Positions 27,174-35,393 of a DNA stretch of 64,000 nt are shown piece after piece. The position numbers were made by a program, and so were the translations under genes. Under the pieces are notes generated by a model. That model had not been told where the DNA came from, ran no database searches, and was given only the letters and a program-made list of their open reading frames with translations. Within the stretch, counting starts at the first letter, position 1, and every line of letters starts with the position of its first letter. Location of the stretch: NCBI RefSeq assembly GCF_019656055.1, contig NZ_BPKY01000006.1, forward strand, positions 1 through 64,000, given 5' to 3'. This DNA comes from Leuconostoc miyukkimchii. Its GTDB lineage: Bacteria > Bacillota > Bacilli > Lactobacillales > Lactobacillaceae.

Positions 27174-27276
27174 TTTTATACCACCTTTCGTGAAAAACTT
27201 ATTTAAGTATATCACAAATAGGCATTAATTGCAAATAGCACTGTATACTATGCGCAATTAATGAAAAAATATACAA

Positions 27277-28164
27277 TTAATTGGTTAAACCTTGAGCGCG
27301 TAAAGCCAAATATAATGCGGTTAATTCAGTTAAATTTAGCCGTTCAGCACGTATTGACGGTGCAATGTCAGCAGCTTCTAAAGCAGCTTTGATCTTATCC
27401 TTAACATCTAAATCTTTACCATATGTTTGTAACATATTGTTCCATAAACTTTTACGTCGATGAGAAAAACTTCCCTTAATGACACCAAATAATCGCTCTG
27501 GTTGGTCGACAAGTATTTCTGGTGTCGATGGTGTTAGTTTGACAACTGCTGAATCGACTTTGGGCGCTGGATTAAACGATTCTGCTGGCACTTCTATCGC
27601 TAGTTTTGCCTTAGCAAAATATTCTGTTGTTAACGTCAATACACCATACGCTTTTGTTCCGACAGCAGCATTCAAACGATCAGCCACCTCGCGTTGCATC
27701 ATAACAACTATATTATCCCACGCAATGTTAGTACGTAATAACTGCATCAAAATAGGTGTCGTAATGTAATAAGGTAAATTAGCAACAACTTTAACATGAG
27801 CACCTTCGCCGAACTCTTTAGTGATGATTTCTGACAAATGCACTTCTAATATATCAGCTGCAATAATTTTAACATTATCATAGTTTTGCATTGTTTCACT
27901 TAATACATGAACCATCTCTGTATCAATTTCAAATGCCACAACTTTTTTTGCCACACGAGCCAATTGTTCCGTTAACGAACCAATTCCTGGACCAATTTCA
28001 ATGACATAATCATCAGCAGTCACTTCGGCAGCGTCCACAATACCATGTAAAACATTTAAATCTGTTAAAAAATTCTGTCCGAATTTTTTCTTGGCGTGTA
28101 AGCCATATGTATTTAAAATTGCTTGTGTCCGCATTGGATCTGCAATATCAATTATGTCTACCAT
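27277..28164 (-). CDS. rsmA: 16S rRNA (adenine-N6)-dimethyltransferase KsgA
   Basis: Dimethylates two adjacent adenines near the 3' end of 16S rRNA during late 30S assembly. The 295-aa protein has KKFGQNFLTDLNVL, the SAM motif VIEIGPGIGSLTEQLA, and the catalytic NLPYYITTPILM. GAAGGAA precedes the ATG at normal distance and lies inside the end of rnmV, which overlaps it by 7 nt. Third gene of tatD-rnmV-rsmA. Confidence 0.97.
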   Translation of the reverse strand: MVDIIDIADPMRTQAILNTYGLHAKKKFGQNFLTDLNVLHGIVDAAEVTADDYVIEIGPGIGSLTEQLARVAKKVVAFEIDTEMVHVLSETMQNYDNVKIIAADILEVHLSEIITKEFGEGAHVKVVANLPYYITTPILMQLLRTNIAWDNIVVMMQREVADRLNAAVGTKAYGVLTLTTEYFAKAKLAIEVPAESFNPAPKVDSAVVKLTPSTPEILVDQPERLFGVIKGSFSHRRKSLWNNMLQTYGKDLDVKDKIKAALEAADIAPSIRAERLNLTELTALYLALRAQGLTN

Positions 28165-28727
28165 GAATCATTTCCTTCCAATATTTTTAATATTTGTTCC
28201 TGCATAATACCAAACTGTTCTACGCGTTTTAATAATTGTTTGCCATTCGTATATCCTATGTGTAATGATTCACCAATTAACTCACGTCGGTATTTTGCAT
28301 TTTTTCCACTTAACAAGCCATTTTGCAACAAAAAATGCTGATCAACATCAGTCATAACGTCAATTTTTGGCGTTATGACATGCTTCAAAGCTGCACGTAA
28401 TACATCTGGGGTGGCATGTTCCACACCTAATGATTTATGCGGATTATCTTTATTAGCACGACCTTCGTTTTGTGTGATATATGCTTGTTTCGCGGTAGGT
28501 ACGGCAGAAGTTACAATTTGACGGATACGTTGTCCATTGAAATCTGGATCCGTTAAAATAATAATTCCTCGCGTCTTTTCAGCATATTTTGCACGTAAAA
28601 CAACATCCTTGTCTATGGCACTACCGCCAGTTTCAATCGTATCAGCAATGACTGCGCGCGCCAAATTTTGTGTATCGGAACGTCCTTCAACAACAATTAA
28701 TTCATTAATACGTGGTAGATCATTCAT
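28158..28727 (-). CDS. rnmV: Ribonuclease M5
   Basis: Matures 5S rRNA precursors in Firmicutes. The 189-aa protein has an N-terminal Toprim domain: LIVVEGRSDTQNLARAV with the catalytic Glu, and ILTDPDFNGQRIR with the DxD metal motif. Length is typical. It overlaps both tatD (8 nt) and rsmA (7 nt), so the three are translated as a coupled set. Confidence 0.95.
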   Translation of the reverse strand: MNDLPRINELIVVEGRSDTQNLARAVIADTIETGGSAIDKDVVLRAKYAEKTRGIIILTDPDFNGQRIRQIVTSAVPTAKQAYITQNEGRANKDNPHKSLGVEHATPDVLRAALKHVITPKIDVMTDVDQHFLLQNGLLSGKNAKYRRELIGESLHIGYTNGKQLLKRVEQFGIMQEQILKILEGNDSW

Positions 28728-29517
28728 GATTTAAAAAAAGACGATGCGCATTTTTACGCGTTGCATCAGCCACCTCTGTTGCGCTCAAACTAAGCGTTTC
28801 GGCCAATGAATCAACAATATATTTTACAAGTGCTGGTTCATTATCTCTACCGCGAAAAGGTGTCGGTGTTAAGTATGGTGCATCAGTTTCAACCAGAATA
28901 CGATCCAAAGGTACAGCTTTAGCAGCATCACGGACATCTTCAGCCTTTTTAAAGGTGACAACACCACTAAATGAAATATGCATGCCTAACTCGACAAAAG
29001 CCATAGCTTGTTCAGGTGTACCGGAAAAACTATGCATAACACCCTTCGTGACACCACTTTCTTTTAAAATAGCATATACATCGTCAAATGCATCACGATT
29101 ATGAATAATAACAGGTAGATCATATTTTTTGGCTAATGCCAAATGTTTTTTAAAGGCTGATACTTGAACATCGCGTGGTACAGTGTCCCAATAATAATCT
29201 AAACCTGTCTCTCCAACACCAACAACTTGTTGCTGTTGTAGCTGTTCTTCGAGTTTTTCGGCGGCTGCAGCATCAAATTCAGCTGTATCTTCTGGTTGAA
29301 AACCAAGTACCGCATAAATATTATCATATGCTTGTGCAATTTCTAGTGCACGCTCATTGCCTTGTGCATCATAACCAACAATATTCATCTCCATGACACG
29401 AAATTCATGCGCACGACCAATATAAGCTGGTACATCGTGAAATAATTTATCATCGTTCAAATGCGTATGTGTATCATAACTATCCGCAGGTGTTTTTGTT
29501 AAATCATAAATTGCCAT
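28720..29517 (-). CDS. TatD-family metal-dependent DNase
   Basis: Amidohydrolase-fold hydrolase, with 3'-5' exonuclease activity in characterised members. The 265-aa protein has the metal motif DTHTHLND, the Glu in GVGETGLDYYWD, IIHNRDAFDD, MHSFSGTPEQA and LVETDAPYLTP. Length is typical. The start MAIYDLTKTP is well placed just before the first metal ligands. Its ATG has no adjacent Shine-Dalgarno; GGAGG is about 100 nt upstream across a fold. First gene of tatD-rnmV-rsmA. Confidence 0.94.
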   Translation of the reverse strand: MAIYDLTKTPADSYDTHTHLNDDKLFHDVPAYIGRAHEFRVMEMNIVGYDAQGNERALEIAQAYDNIYAVLGFQPEDTAEFDAAAAEKLEEQLQQQQVVGVGETGLDYYWDTVPRDVQVSAFKKHLALAKKYDLPVIIHNRDAFDDVYAILKESGVTKGVMHSFSGTPEQAMAFVELGMHISFSGVVTFKKAEDVRDAAKAVPLDRILVETDAPYLTPTPFRGRDNEPALVKYIVDSLAETLSLSATEVADATRKNAHRLFLNHE

Positions 29518-29620
29518 ATTTTTAAGCGTACAAAGGACCGTGTATTACCGACACATCTAGATAATTAACATTATTCATTCTAGACGTTATCTCATACGCA
29601 ACACTTAGCACTTTTCCTCC
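29518..29620 (-). promoter_or_regulatory. Extended fold between tatD Shine-Dalgarno and start
   Basis: GGAGG (29616-29620) is 98 nt from the ATG. ACGTCTAGA pairs with TCTAGATGT (29579-29587 with 29553-29561, one G-U). Outside, TAAG and GCGTA (within 29595-29607) pair with TACGCTTA (29523-29530), leaving 8+5 unpaired nt. A GTG near the Shine-Dalgarno opens a 29-codon out-of-frame reading that ends at TAA just before the ATG, so a regulatory leader peptide is the main alternative. Confidence 0.68.
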
Positions 29621-29642
29621 AATTTAAACTATCCTATTATTA

Positions 29643-29668
29643 TGAAAAAAAGCCGCCTAGCGACTTTT
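29643..29668 (-). terminator. Terminator of nusB operon
   Basis: GTCGC-TAG-GCGGC (one G-U) followed by U7 on the minus strand, just after the nusB stop. Confidence 0.8.
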
Positions 29669-29674
29669 AACTAT

Positions 29675-30091
29675 TTACTCGACTTTATTTTCAGATGATG
29701 GGGTGAAATTCTTTAATACACCATTAATAAATTTGCGACTTTCTTCGTCGGAAAAAGTTTTTGCCAATATCAAAGATTCATCAATTGCAACTTTATAGGG
29801 AACCAAGCGATTTAACAATTCATAAATTGCTAACCGCAAGATAATCAAATCAGCTTTATTAATACGATTAATTGCCCAACTTTCAGCTAAATGTGCCGAA
29901 ATTTGTTCATCTAAATCTGATTTTGTACCTAAAATACCATTAACTAAACGCGGTAAATAGTCATCATATTCTTTACCCTCTAAAACAATATCATAAAGTC
30001 TATCAATATTATTATTTTGCGGGTCTTTTTCTAAGGCAAACAGAACTTGAAAAGCTGCTTGACGAGATTCGTGCCTAGTCAATTGAGACAT
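29675..30091 (-). CDS. nusB: Transcription antitermination factor NusB
   Basis: RNA-binding helical protein that, with S10, forms the rRNA antitermination complex. The 138-aa protein starts MSQLTRHESRQAAFQVLFAL and has INKADLIILRLAIYELL and VAIDESLILAKTFSDEESRKFINGVL, typical of the family. GAGG lies before the ATG, which shares a nucleotide with the asp23 stop, so the two are coupled. Confidence 0.96.
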   Translation of the reverse strand: MSQLTRHESRQAAFQVLFALEKDPQNNNIDRLYDIVLEGKEYDDYLPRLVNGILGTKSDLDEQISAHLAESWAINRINKADLIILRLAIYELLNRLVPYKVAIDESLILAKTFSDEESRKFINGVLKNFTPSSENKVE

Positions 30092-30555
30092 TAATCGTCC
30101 ACCTCTGCTGTTTGTGTCTCTCCAAAGAGATTATCTGGGTCAATTTTATTCGTAACTTTTTCTGGTACAATGCCAGTTACATGCACATTGATTTGTGAGA
30201 GATGTAAGTCTGTCATTGATGAAATCTGAGATTGAATCGCGTTTTGAATTTCAAGAGCGACTTTTGGTACAACAACACCGTACTGTAGGAAGACATAGGC
30301 ATCAATTACCAAGCCTTCATCACTATGCGTTAATTCAACACCTTTTCCACGTGCGCTAGATCCAAAAGCATTTGTAAAACGATCGGATAATGTGCCACGC
30401 ATCGAATAAACACCTGACACTTCTTGCGTTGCAATTTGTGCAACTACTTCTATGACTTCAGGCGTAACTTGGGTTGTACCACCAACAACTGAATTACCAG
30501 TTGCCAAGATAATGTTTTTTGTAGCTTGTTTACTATGCTTCGTTTCTCTGGGCAT
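30091..30555 (-). CDS. Asp23/Gls24 family protein (YqhY-like)
   Basis: Conserved Firmicute protein of the Asp23 superfamily. The 154-aa product has the core ITPEV-type strand-helix unit (TQVTPEVIEVVAQIATQEVSGVYSMRG in the sequence, about 27-54) and VKVALEIQNAIQ-like pattern (VVVPKVALEIQNAIQSQI). The position before nusB is that of yqhY, which in Bacillus is linked to acetyl-CoA carboxylase control; that role is not shown here. GAGG precedes the ATG by 8-9 nt. Confidence 0.9.
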   Translation of the reverse strand: MPRETKHSKQATKNIILATGNSVVGGTTQVTPEVIEVVAQIATQEVSGVYSMRGTLSDRFTNAFGSSARGKGVELTHSDEGLVIDAYVFLQYGVVVPKVALEIQNAIQSQISSMTDLHLSQINVHVTGIVPEKVTNKIDPDNLFGETQTAEVDD

Positions 30556-30584
30556 TATTTAATCCTCGAAAATATTCCTTAAAA

Positions 30585-30613
30585 ATAAAAAGTTCCACAA
30601 GGGAACTTTTTGA
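30585..30613 (-). terminator. Terminator of efp
   Basis: AAGTTCC/GGAACTT stem with A/T flanks (about 30590-30611), after the efp stop and before asp23. Confidence 0.82.
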
Positions 30614-30667
30614 AATATGTTCCCTACCACTCAAACAGCTAAAGTTCGCATGAGTTCACACTTATTA

Positions 30668-31228
30668 TTACGCGCGGCCTTTGTACGAACCGTCTTCTGA
30701 GTTCACAATGATAGTTTCACCTTCATTAATAAAATCTGGTACTGTAATCGTTGCGCCTGTTTCAACAATAGCTGGCTTTCCTGAACCTGTGGCAGTTGCA
30801 CCTTTAATTCCAGGCTGTGTTTCAGTTACTTTTAATTGTACAGTTGATGGTAATTCAGCACCTAAAATTTCGTTACCATACATAGTAATTTTTACTTCCA
30901 TACCTTCAAGCAAAAACTTCAACGCTGAGGCAATCTTATCATCTGGCAAATTCACTTGTTCGTATGTTTCAACATCCATGAATACACGACCATCGTTTTC
31001 AGCAAACAAGTAAGACATAGGACGTGTTGTAATATCAGCTTGTTCAAACTTGTCACCAGGACGGAATGTTACTTCGTTGACAGCACCAGTACGTAGGTTC
31101 TTCAACTTTGAGCGAACAAAGGCTCCGCCCTTTCCAGGCTTAACATGTTGGAAGTCCAAAACACGCCAAATTGAGTTCGAATACTCAATTGTCAAACCAT
31201 TTTTTAAATCATTCATGCCAATTGCCAT
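30668..31228 (-). CDS. efp: Elongation factor P
   Basis: Relieves ribosome stalling at polyproline stretches. The 186-aa protein has the three beta-barrel domains of EF-P and the modification loop with [17 protein letters not shown], where a Lys sits at the tip. In place of the usual Ser/Arg context the tip is PGKGG, as in many Firmicutes. GAGG precedes the ATG at 31228. An extended -10, TGG-TATAAT, lies about 40 nt upstream on the minus strand. Confidence 0.97.
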   Translation of the reverse strand: MAIGMNDLKNGLTIEYSNSIWRVLDFQHVKPGKGGAFVRSKLKNLRTGAVNEVTFRPGDKFEQADITTRPMSYLFAENDGRVFMDVETYEQVNLPDDKIASALKFLLEGMEVKITMYGNEILGAELPSTVQLKVTETQPGIKGATATGSGKPAIVETGATITVPDFINEGETIIVNSEDGSYKGRA

Positions 31229-31313
31229 GATTAATATCCTCTTTTATTAATAATATAGTTTATTATACCAGAAAACCACCATATATGCAGTCTTCACACA
31301 AGATAATATTCTA

Positions 31314-31790
31314 TCACAAATCATGATTAAACTCAATATGCTTTTTATTGAGTTCTGGTTGAACGATTAATTCTTGAAAGCGCCTTAACGTTACTAGAAA
31401 AGCTTTTCCTTCCTCCACACCAAAAACCTCTAACCACTTATTAAAACGTTGATGAACTTTCTCAGTCATTTGTTTTTCAATTTGCAAACCTTCCGGCGTC
31501 AAAACTAACAGCACGCGTCGATGGTCCTTTTCATCCGTTAAATGTCTCAAATACCCACAGGTAAACAATGGTTTTAATTGACGAGCAACTGCACCTTTTG
31601 TGACACCACGTTCTTTTGCTATTTGTGTCATCGTGAGTGGTTGCTCACTTTGTGCTACTGCAGACATAATCAACCACTGCTCAAAAGATGCCCCATATTC
31701 ACTTGTTGGCTGTGAAATTAATTTTTCAAGGTTTTTTAATGCTGACATATAAACATTAATAGACTCATTTAATAATTCTGGATCTTTCAT
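31314..31790 (-). CDS. MarR-family transcriptional regulator
   Basis: 158-aa winged-helix repressor. The DNA-binding core is QPLTMTQIAKERGVTKGAVARQLKPL followed by the wing DEKDHRRVLLVLTPEG in the sequence (about 54-105), with flanking helices for dimerisation. GAAGG precedes the ATG at 31790. It is divergent from the PxpB island, with a 368-bp gap between. A 13-bp palindrome in its own promoter suggests autoregulation. The ligand and whether it controls the island are unknown. Confidence 0.88.
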   Translation of the reverse strand: MKDPELLNESINVYMSALKNLEKLISQPTSEYGASFEQWLIMSAVAQSEQPLTMTQIAKERGVTKGAVARQLKPLFTCGYLRHLTDEKDHRRVLLVLTPEGLQIEKQMTEKVHQRFNKWLEVFGVEEGKAFLVTLRRFQELIVQPELNKKHIEFNHDL

Positions 31791-32158
31791 TTTTTAACCT
31801 TCACCATCCCTCAAATATTCAAAAATACCATTGATTGAATCAAAATGTGTATACATCTCACGTTATTTCAATATCGAGTCAGTATGTCCCCAGGTTATTA
31901 TGATTTTTATAATCATATCCACCTAAAAATTACTGTAATAATGGTCTATTCTTCCATATCTTATCATGATTTATTTTAGTCATCAAGTTATGAGGCCTGT
32001 TAAATTTACCATCTTAAAAAATTAAAATATTCAACTTCTTAATATCTTAGAACGATTTTTTATATTTTATGGATATCTTTTACTGAAGTAAAATGAAACA
32101 AAGCTTTTTATTAGTATAATATTTGATATTTTTAATAAAACACCCAAGGAGGTTTTAA
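31791..32158. other. Intergenic region between marR and the Pxp island
   Basis: No gene is seen in this AT-rich 368-bp gap. On the minus side, TTGATT (31838-31843), 17 nt, GAATAT (31815-31820) is a plausible marR promoter, with the palindrome over its -35. On the plus side, TATAAT (32115-32120) without a good -35 is the likely island promoter, about 40 nt before pxpB. Confidence 0.5.
31831..31843. promoter_or_regulatory. Candidate MarR operator
   Basis: Perfect palindrome TTGATTGAATCAA, 40-50 nt upstream of marR and overlapping its predicted -35. It resembles the TTTGATTATCAAA-like boxes of MarR-family FabT, but the assignment is inference. Confidence 0.45.
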
Positions 32159-32869
32159 ATGGGCCAAGAGGATTATAAATTTAACGATTACGGCGATGCT
32201 GGTGTATTAATTGAGTTTTCAAAAACATTCACGATGGCGGCATGGCAAAAGGTTCACTATTTGGCAAACCAGTTTCTTGAAGAATCTATCCCCGGAATTT
32301 TAAGTATCATTCCAACTTATACCACACTATTCATAAGTTATGACTATCTTATTATTGAACGAAATGAGCTTAAAAAAATAATTGATAGTTACATCAAAAA
32401 AAGTACACAACAACAAATAAATATAACTGGGCGCACTTTTAAAATCCCAGTTGTTTTCGGTGATGAATACGGTCCTGACTTAGAATTTATTGCACAAAGC
32501 CAACAACTATCTGAAGCAGATATTATCAATCAGTTTTGTTCAAAACCGCTACCAATTATGGTTATAAATCGTGGACCAATGTTTGGTACCAATTTTAAAA
32601 AAGAAGTACCTCGTTTAGAAACACCACGAACAGAGGTACCAGCAGGTGCAATAACTGCGGCTGGAGAACAGATTTCTATCATGATACAAAAATCACCAGG
32701 TGGCTGGCGTATTTTTGGGCAAACACCCATTCAAATGAACATGACATTTGAAGAAAATCCGCCAGTATATTATAAACCCGGTGATATGATGCTTTTTTAC
32801 CCTATCAATAAATCTGAGTACTCTAAATTTGAAGGCCTAACAATTAGTGATACGGAGCTTAAATTATGA
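32159..32869 (+). CDS. pxpB: PxpB/KipI-family 5-oxoprolinase subunit
   Basis: Carboxyltransferase domain C/D family protein. In characterised bacteria PxpA, PxpB and PxpC together hydrolyse 5-oxoproline to glutamate with ATP. The 236-aa protein has the family order: YGDAGVLIEF near the start, IPVVFGDEYGPDLEFIAQ, and PAGAITAAGEQISIMIQKSPGGWRIFGQTP in the sequence (about 160-190). AAGGAGG precedes the ATG by 8 nt. First gene of the island; pxpC overlaps its stop by 4 nt. Only the substrate is open, since close relatives act in urea amidolyase. Confidence 0.9.
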   Translation: MGQEDYKFNDYGDAGVLIEFSKTFTMAAWQKVHYLANQFLEESIPGILSIIPTYTTLFISYDYLIIERNELKKIIDSYIKKSTQQQINITGRTFKIPVVFGDEYGPDLEFIAQSQQLSEADIINQFCSKPLPIMVINRGPMFGTNFKKEVPRLETPRTEVPAGAITAAGEQISIMIQKSPGGWRIFGQTPIQMNMTFEENPPVYYKPGDMMLFYPINKSEYSKFEGLTISDTELKL

Positions 32870-33783
32870 AAGAACCTCAAATTACGATTAATTCCGCTAA
32901 ACTCTCTAATATTCAAGATAGCGGTCGTTATGGTTTTGAACAGTTTGGTATTTCTGCCAATGGCGCAATCGATATGTATGCTTATTTGAAAGCAAATGAA
33001 TTAGTTGGCAACAAAACGTCACAGCCTACCATAGAAGTAACGGCTTTTGGTCTATCCTTAACAAGCAACGTCGATATTCCAATCGCAATTACCGGCGGTG
33101 AAGCAGATCTTAAAATCGACAATCAGACAATTAAGTCATGGCAAACTGTTATTTTGCCGGCAAAAAAAGAATTGACCATCGGCATGATAAAAAAAGGGTT
33201 ACGTGTTTATGTTGCATTTGCTGGAGGCATTCACGCAAAAACAACTTTGAATAGTACTTCTCGAGATACAATTCTTGATTTAGGAACACAATTAACCGAT
33301 GGCATGATACTCCCATTAAACGGTTCAACTGAAGCAACAGATATGAAAATAACTCAACTAGAAGATCGACCTACTTATGGCTCACCTTGGCATATCAGAG
33401 TTTGTGATGGACCTGACACCAATATTTTTACAGAAAGCACGGCACAATTTTATAAGAATAAATATCGTGTTTCGCCTGTTAGTAACCATGTTGGCATTCG
33501 ATTAAAAGGACCAGCCGTTGAAAATTTCAAAACACCAGAAATATTATCACGTGGGGTTGGCGTTGGTTCAATAGAAATATTTCCAACAGGACAGGCGGTT
33601 GTTTTGCACCGCGGTCGCACAGTGACTGCAGGTTATCCAATTATTGGTGTTGTCTCGTTAATTGACTTAGATATGATTGGTCAGGCACGACCTGGAGACG
33701 AAATACATTTTGAACACATTAGTATCGATGAGGCACGTGAACTATACAAGCAACATTTTAATAAATTACCATACAGACGCTAA
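32866..33783 (+). CDS. pxpC: PxpC/KipA-family biotin-dependent carboxyltransferase
   Basis: Carboxyltransferase A/B domain protein, partner of PxpB. The 305-aa sequence has IQDSGRYGFEQFGISANGAID near the start (DxGR-G--G motif) and SRGVGVGSIEIFPTGQAVVL plus YPIIGVVSLIDLDMIGQARPGDEI of the family near the C-terminus. The ATGA overlap with pxpB shows coupled translation. Its domain equals half of the carboxyltransferase part of urea amidolyase, and a dedicated biotin carboxylase and carrier follow directly. Confidence 0.9.
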   Translation: MKEPQITINSAKLSNIQDSGRYGFEQFGISANGAIDMYAYLKANELVGNKTSQPTIEVTAFGLSLTSNVDIPIAITGGEADLKIDNQTIKSWQTVILPAKKELTIGMIKKGLRVYVAFAGGIHAKTTLNSTSRDTILDLGTQLTDGMILPLNGSTEATDMKITQLEDRPTYGSPWHIRVCDGPDTNIFTESTAQFYKNKYRVSPVSNHVGIRLKGPAVENFKTPEILSRGVGVGSIEIFPTGQAVVLHRGRTVTAGYPIIGVVSLIDLDMIGQARPGDEIHFEHISIDEARELYKQHFNKLPYRR

Positions 33784-33798
33784 CTAGGAGGATAAGGC

Positions 33799-35166
33799 AT
33801 GTTTAATAAAGTATTAATCATTAACCGCGGTGATTCAGCAAGCCGTGTTATTCGAACACTAAATAAAATGAAAATCGCATCCGTAGTGGTTTATTCAGAG
33901 ATTGATGCCGATTTACCTTATATAAAAGAAGCAACAGAATCTTATGCAATTGGTCCATCACCTGCCCAGAAAAGCTATTTAAATCAGGATGTATTATTAG
34001 ATGTACTTCAAAAATCCGGTGCAGATGCGGTTCATCCTGGATTTGGATTTTTATCAGAAAATGCAGATTTCGCCCAAAAGGTAGAAAATACTGGTGCTAA
34101 ATTTATTGGTCCATCCCCAAAATGGTTATCCAAAATGGCTAATAAAAATGTTGCCCGCGCAATCATGTCAAAATATGGCTTACCCATTGGCAAAGGTTCA
34201 GGCAAACTATCTGACAACCCAGATGAAATCAAAAAAGCTGGACGTGACATTGGTTTTCCCGTTTTGGTCAAACCTGCTGGTGGTGGTGGCGGTATTGGTA
34301 TGCTACCAGCCTATAACGAAGAAGAATTACTCAAAGTAGTTCAAGAAGCTCGAACAATGGCGCAACGAGCGTTTGACGATGGTGAACTTTACTTAGAAAA
34401 ATATTTCGAAAAACCGCGTCATATTGAATTTCAAGTATTAGCTGATCAGCACGGCCATGTAACGCATTTTTTTGAACGAGATTGCTCAATTCAACGTCGG
34501 CATCAAAAGCTCATCGAAGAATCCCCTGCCGTTGGTCTTGATCGCAACGAAATCAATCAATTAGCTGATAAAATTACTGAAATTTTAGCCGATATAGGCT
34601 ATGACAATATTGGCACAGTCGAGATGTTACGCGATTCTCAAGGCCATTATAGTTTTCTTGAAATGAACACTCGATTACAAGTTGAACATGGTGTTAGTGA
34701 AGAAATTAATGGCATAGACCTGGTTGAAGCACAAATTCGTTGTGCAGCCGGTGAGCAATTAGAGACCATCGTTGATAACCAAAAAGCACCTAATGGTCAT
34801 GCCATTGAAGTGCGTATATATGCCGAAGATCCAAAAACTTTTTTCCCGTCACCTGGCAAACTACTCAAATTTTCAGCACCAACAATAGACGGTATTAGGA
34901 TTGAAACTGGCTTTGCACAGGGCACTACAGTATCACCATTTTATGATCCCATGGTTGCAAAAGTCATTGCCCATGCAGAAACAAGACAAGAGGCTATTGC
35001 AAAACTATTAATCGCATTAAAACATTTTGAAATTGTTGGTATTAAAACTAATATCCCATTCTTAATCGATGTCTTAAATTCAGACAAATATCAACTCGGT
35101 CAACTAGACACCGGCTTTGTGAAAGAATTTTTAAACACAATAGGAGAAAAACATGCCCATTCATAA
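33799..35166 (+). CDS. accC: Biotin carboxylase, urea-carboxylase-like
   Basis: ATP-grasp enzyme that carboxylates biotin on a carrier protein. The 455-aa protein has the ATP-binding glycine loop KPAGGGGGIGM, EKYFEKPRHIEFQVLAD and EMNTRLQVEHGVSEE. Housekeeping acetyl-CoA carboxylases have VEHPVTE here; VEHG is typical of urea carboxylase domains, so this is likely a specialised enzyme serving PxpB/PxpC and not fatty acid synthesis. AGGAGG is at normal distance. It overlaps the carrier gene by 14 nt. Confidence 0.9.
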   Translation: MFNKVLIINRGDSASRVIRTLNKMKIASVVVYSEIDADLPYIKEATESYAIGPSPAQKSYLNQDVLLDVLQKSGADAVHPGFGFLSENADFAQKVENTGAKFIGPSPKWLSKMANKNVARAIMSKYGLPIGKGSGKLSDNPDEIKKAGRDIGFPVLVKPAGGGGGIGMLPAYNEEELLKVVQEARTMAQRAFDDGELYLEKYFEKPRHIEFQVLADQHGHVTHFFERDCSIQRRHQKLIEESPAVGLDRNEINQLADKITEILADIGYDNIGTVEMLRDSQGHYSFLEMNTRLQVEHGVSEEINGIDLVEAQIRCAAGEQLETIVDNQKAPNGHAIEVRIYAEDPKTFFPSPGKLLKFSAPTIDGIRIETGFAQGTTVSPFYDPMVAKVIAHAETRQEAIAKLLIALKHFEIVGIKTNIPFLIDVLNSDKYQLGQLDTGFVKEFLNTIGEKHAHS

Positions 35167-35380
35167 AGTAATATCCCCATTAACAGGTTCGATTTGGAAA
35201 ATTGAGCTTACAGTTGGACAAGCTGTTACAGCCGGTCAATCTGCTGTCATTTTAGAATCAATGAAGGCTGAGTTTTCAATTGATGCGCCAGTTACTGGAA
35301 TAGTTCAGGAAATAGTGTTATCTGAGGGTGATGAAGTTTACGAAGATGATGTTATTTTCACAATTGAAGCAGACGACTGA
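35153..35380 (+). CDS. accB: Minimal biotin carboxyl carrier protein
   Basis: 75-aa biotinyl domain with nothing else. The biotinylated Lys is in ILESMKAEFSIDAP (usual motif EAMKM), and the preceding turns match the lipoyl/biotinyl barrel. The long Pro/Ala linker and the thumb of fatty-acid BCCPs are absent, again pointing to a urea-carboxylase-type or pxp-linked carrier. AGGAGAAAAAC precedes the ATG inside the end of accC. A biotin ligase elsewhere would be needed. Confidence 0.9.
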   Translation: MPIHKVISPLTGSIWKIELTVGQAVTAGQSAVILESMKAEFSIDAPVTGIVQEIVLSEGDEVYEDDVIFTIEADD

Positions 35381-35393
35381 AAGGTGACTAGCT

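Noticed and set aside
29518-29611. A 29-codon peptide before tatD as a true leader gene
   Set aside because: Kept only as an alternative explanation; its GTG start and lack of any recognisable attenuator make it unproven.
30681-31013. A 110-codon ORF antisense to efp
   Set aside because: Entirely within conserved efp, without start signals.
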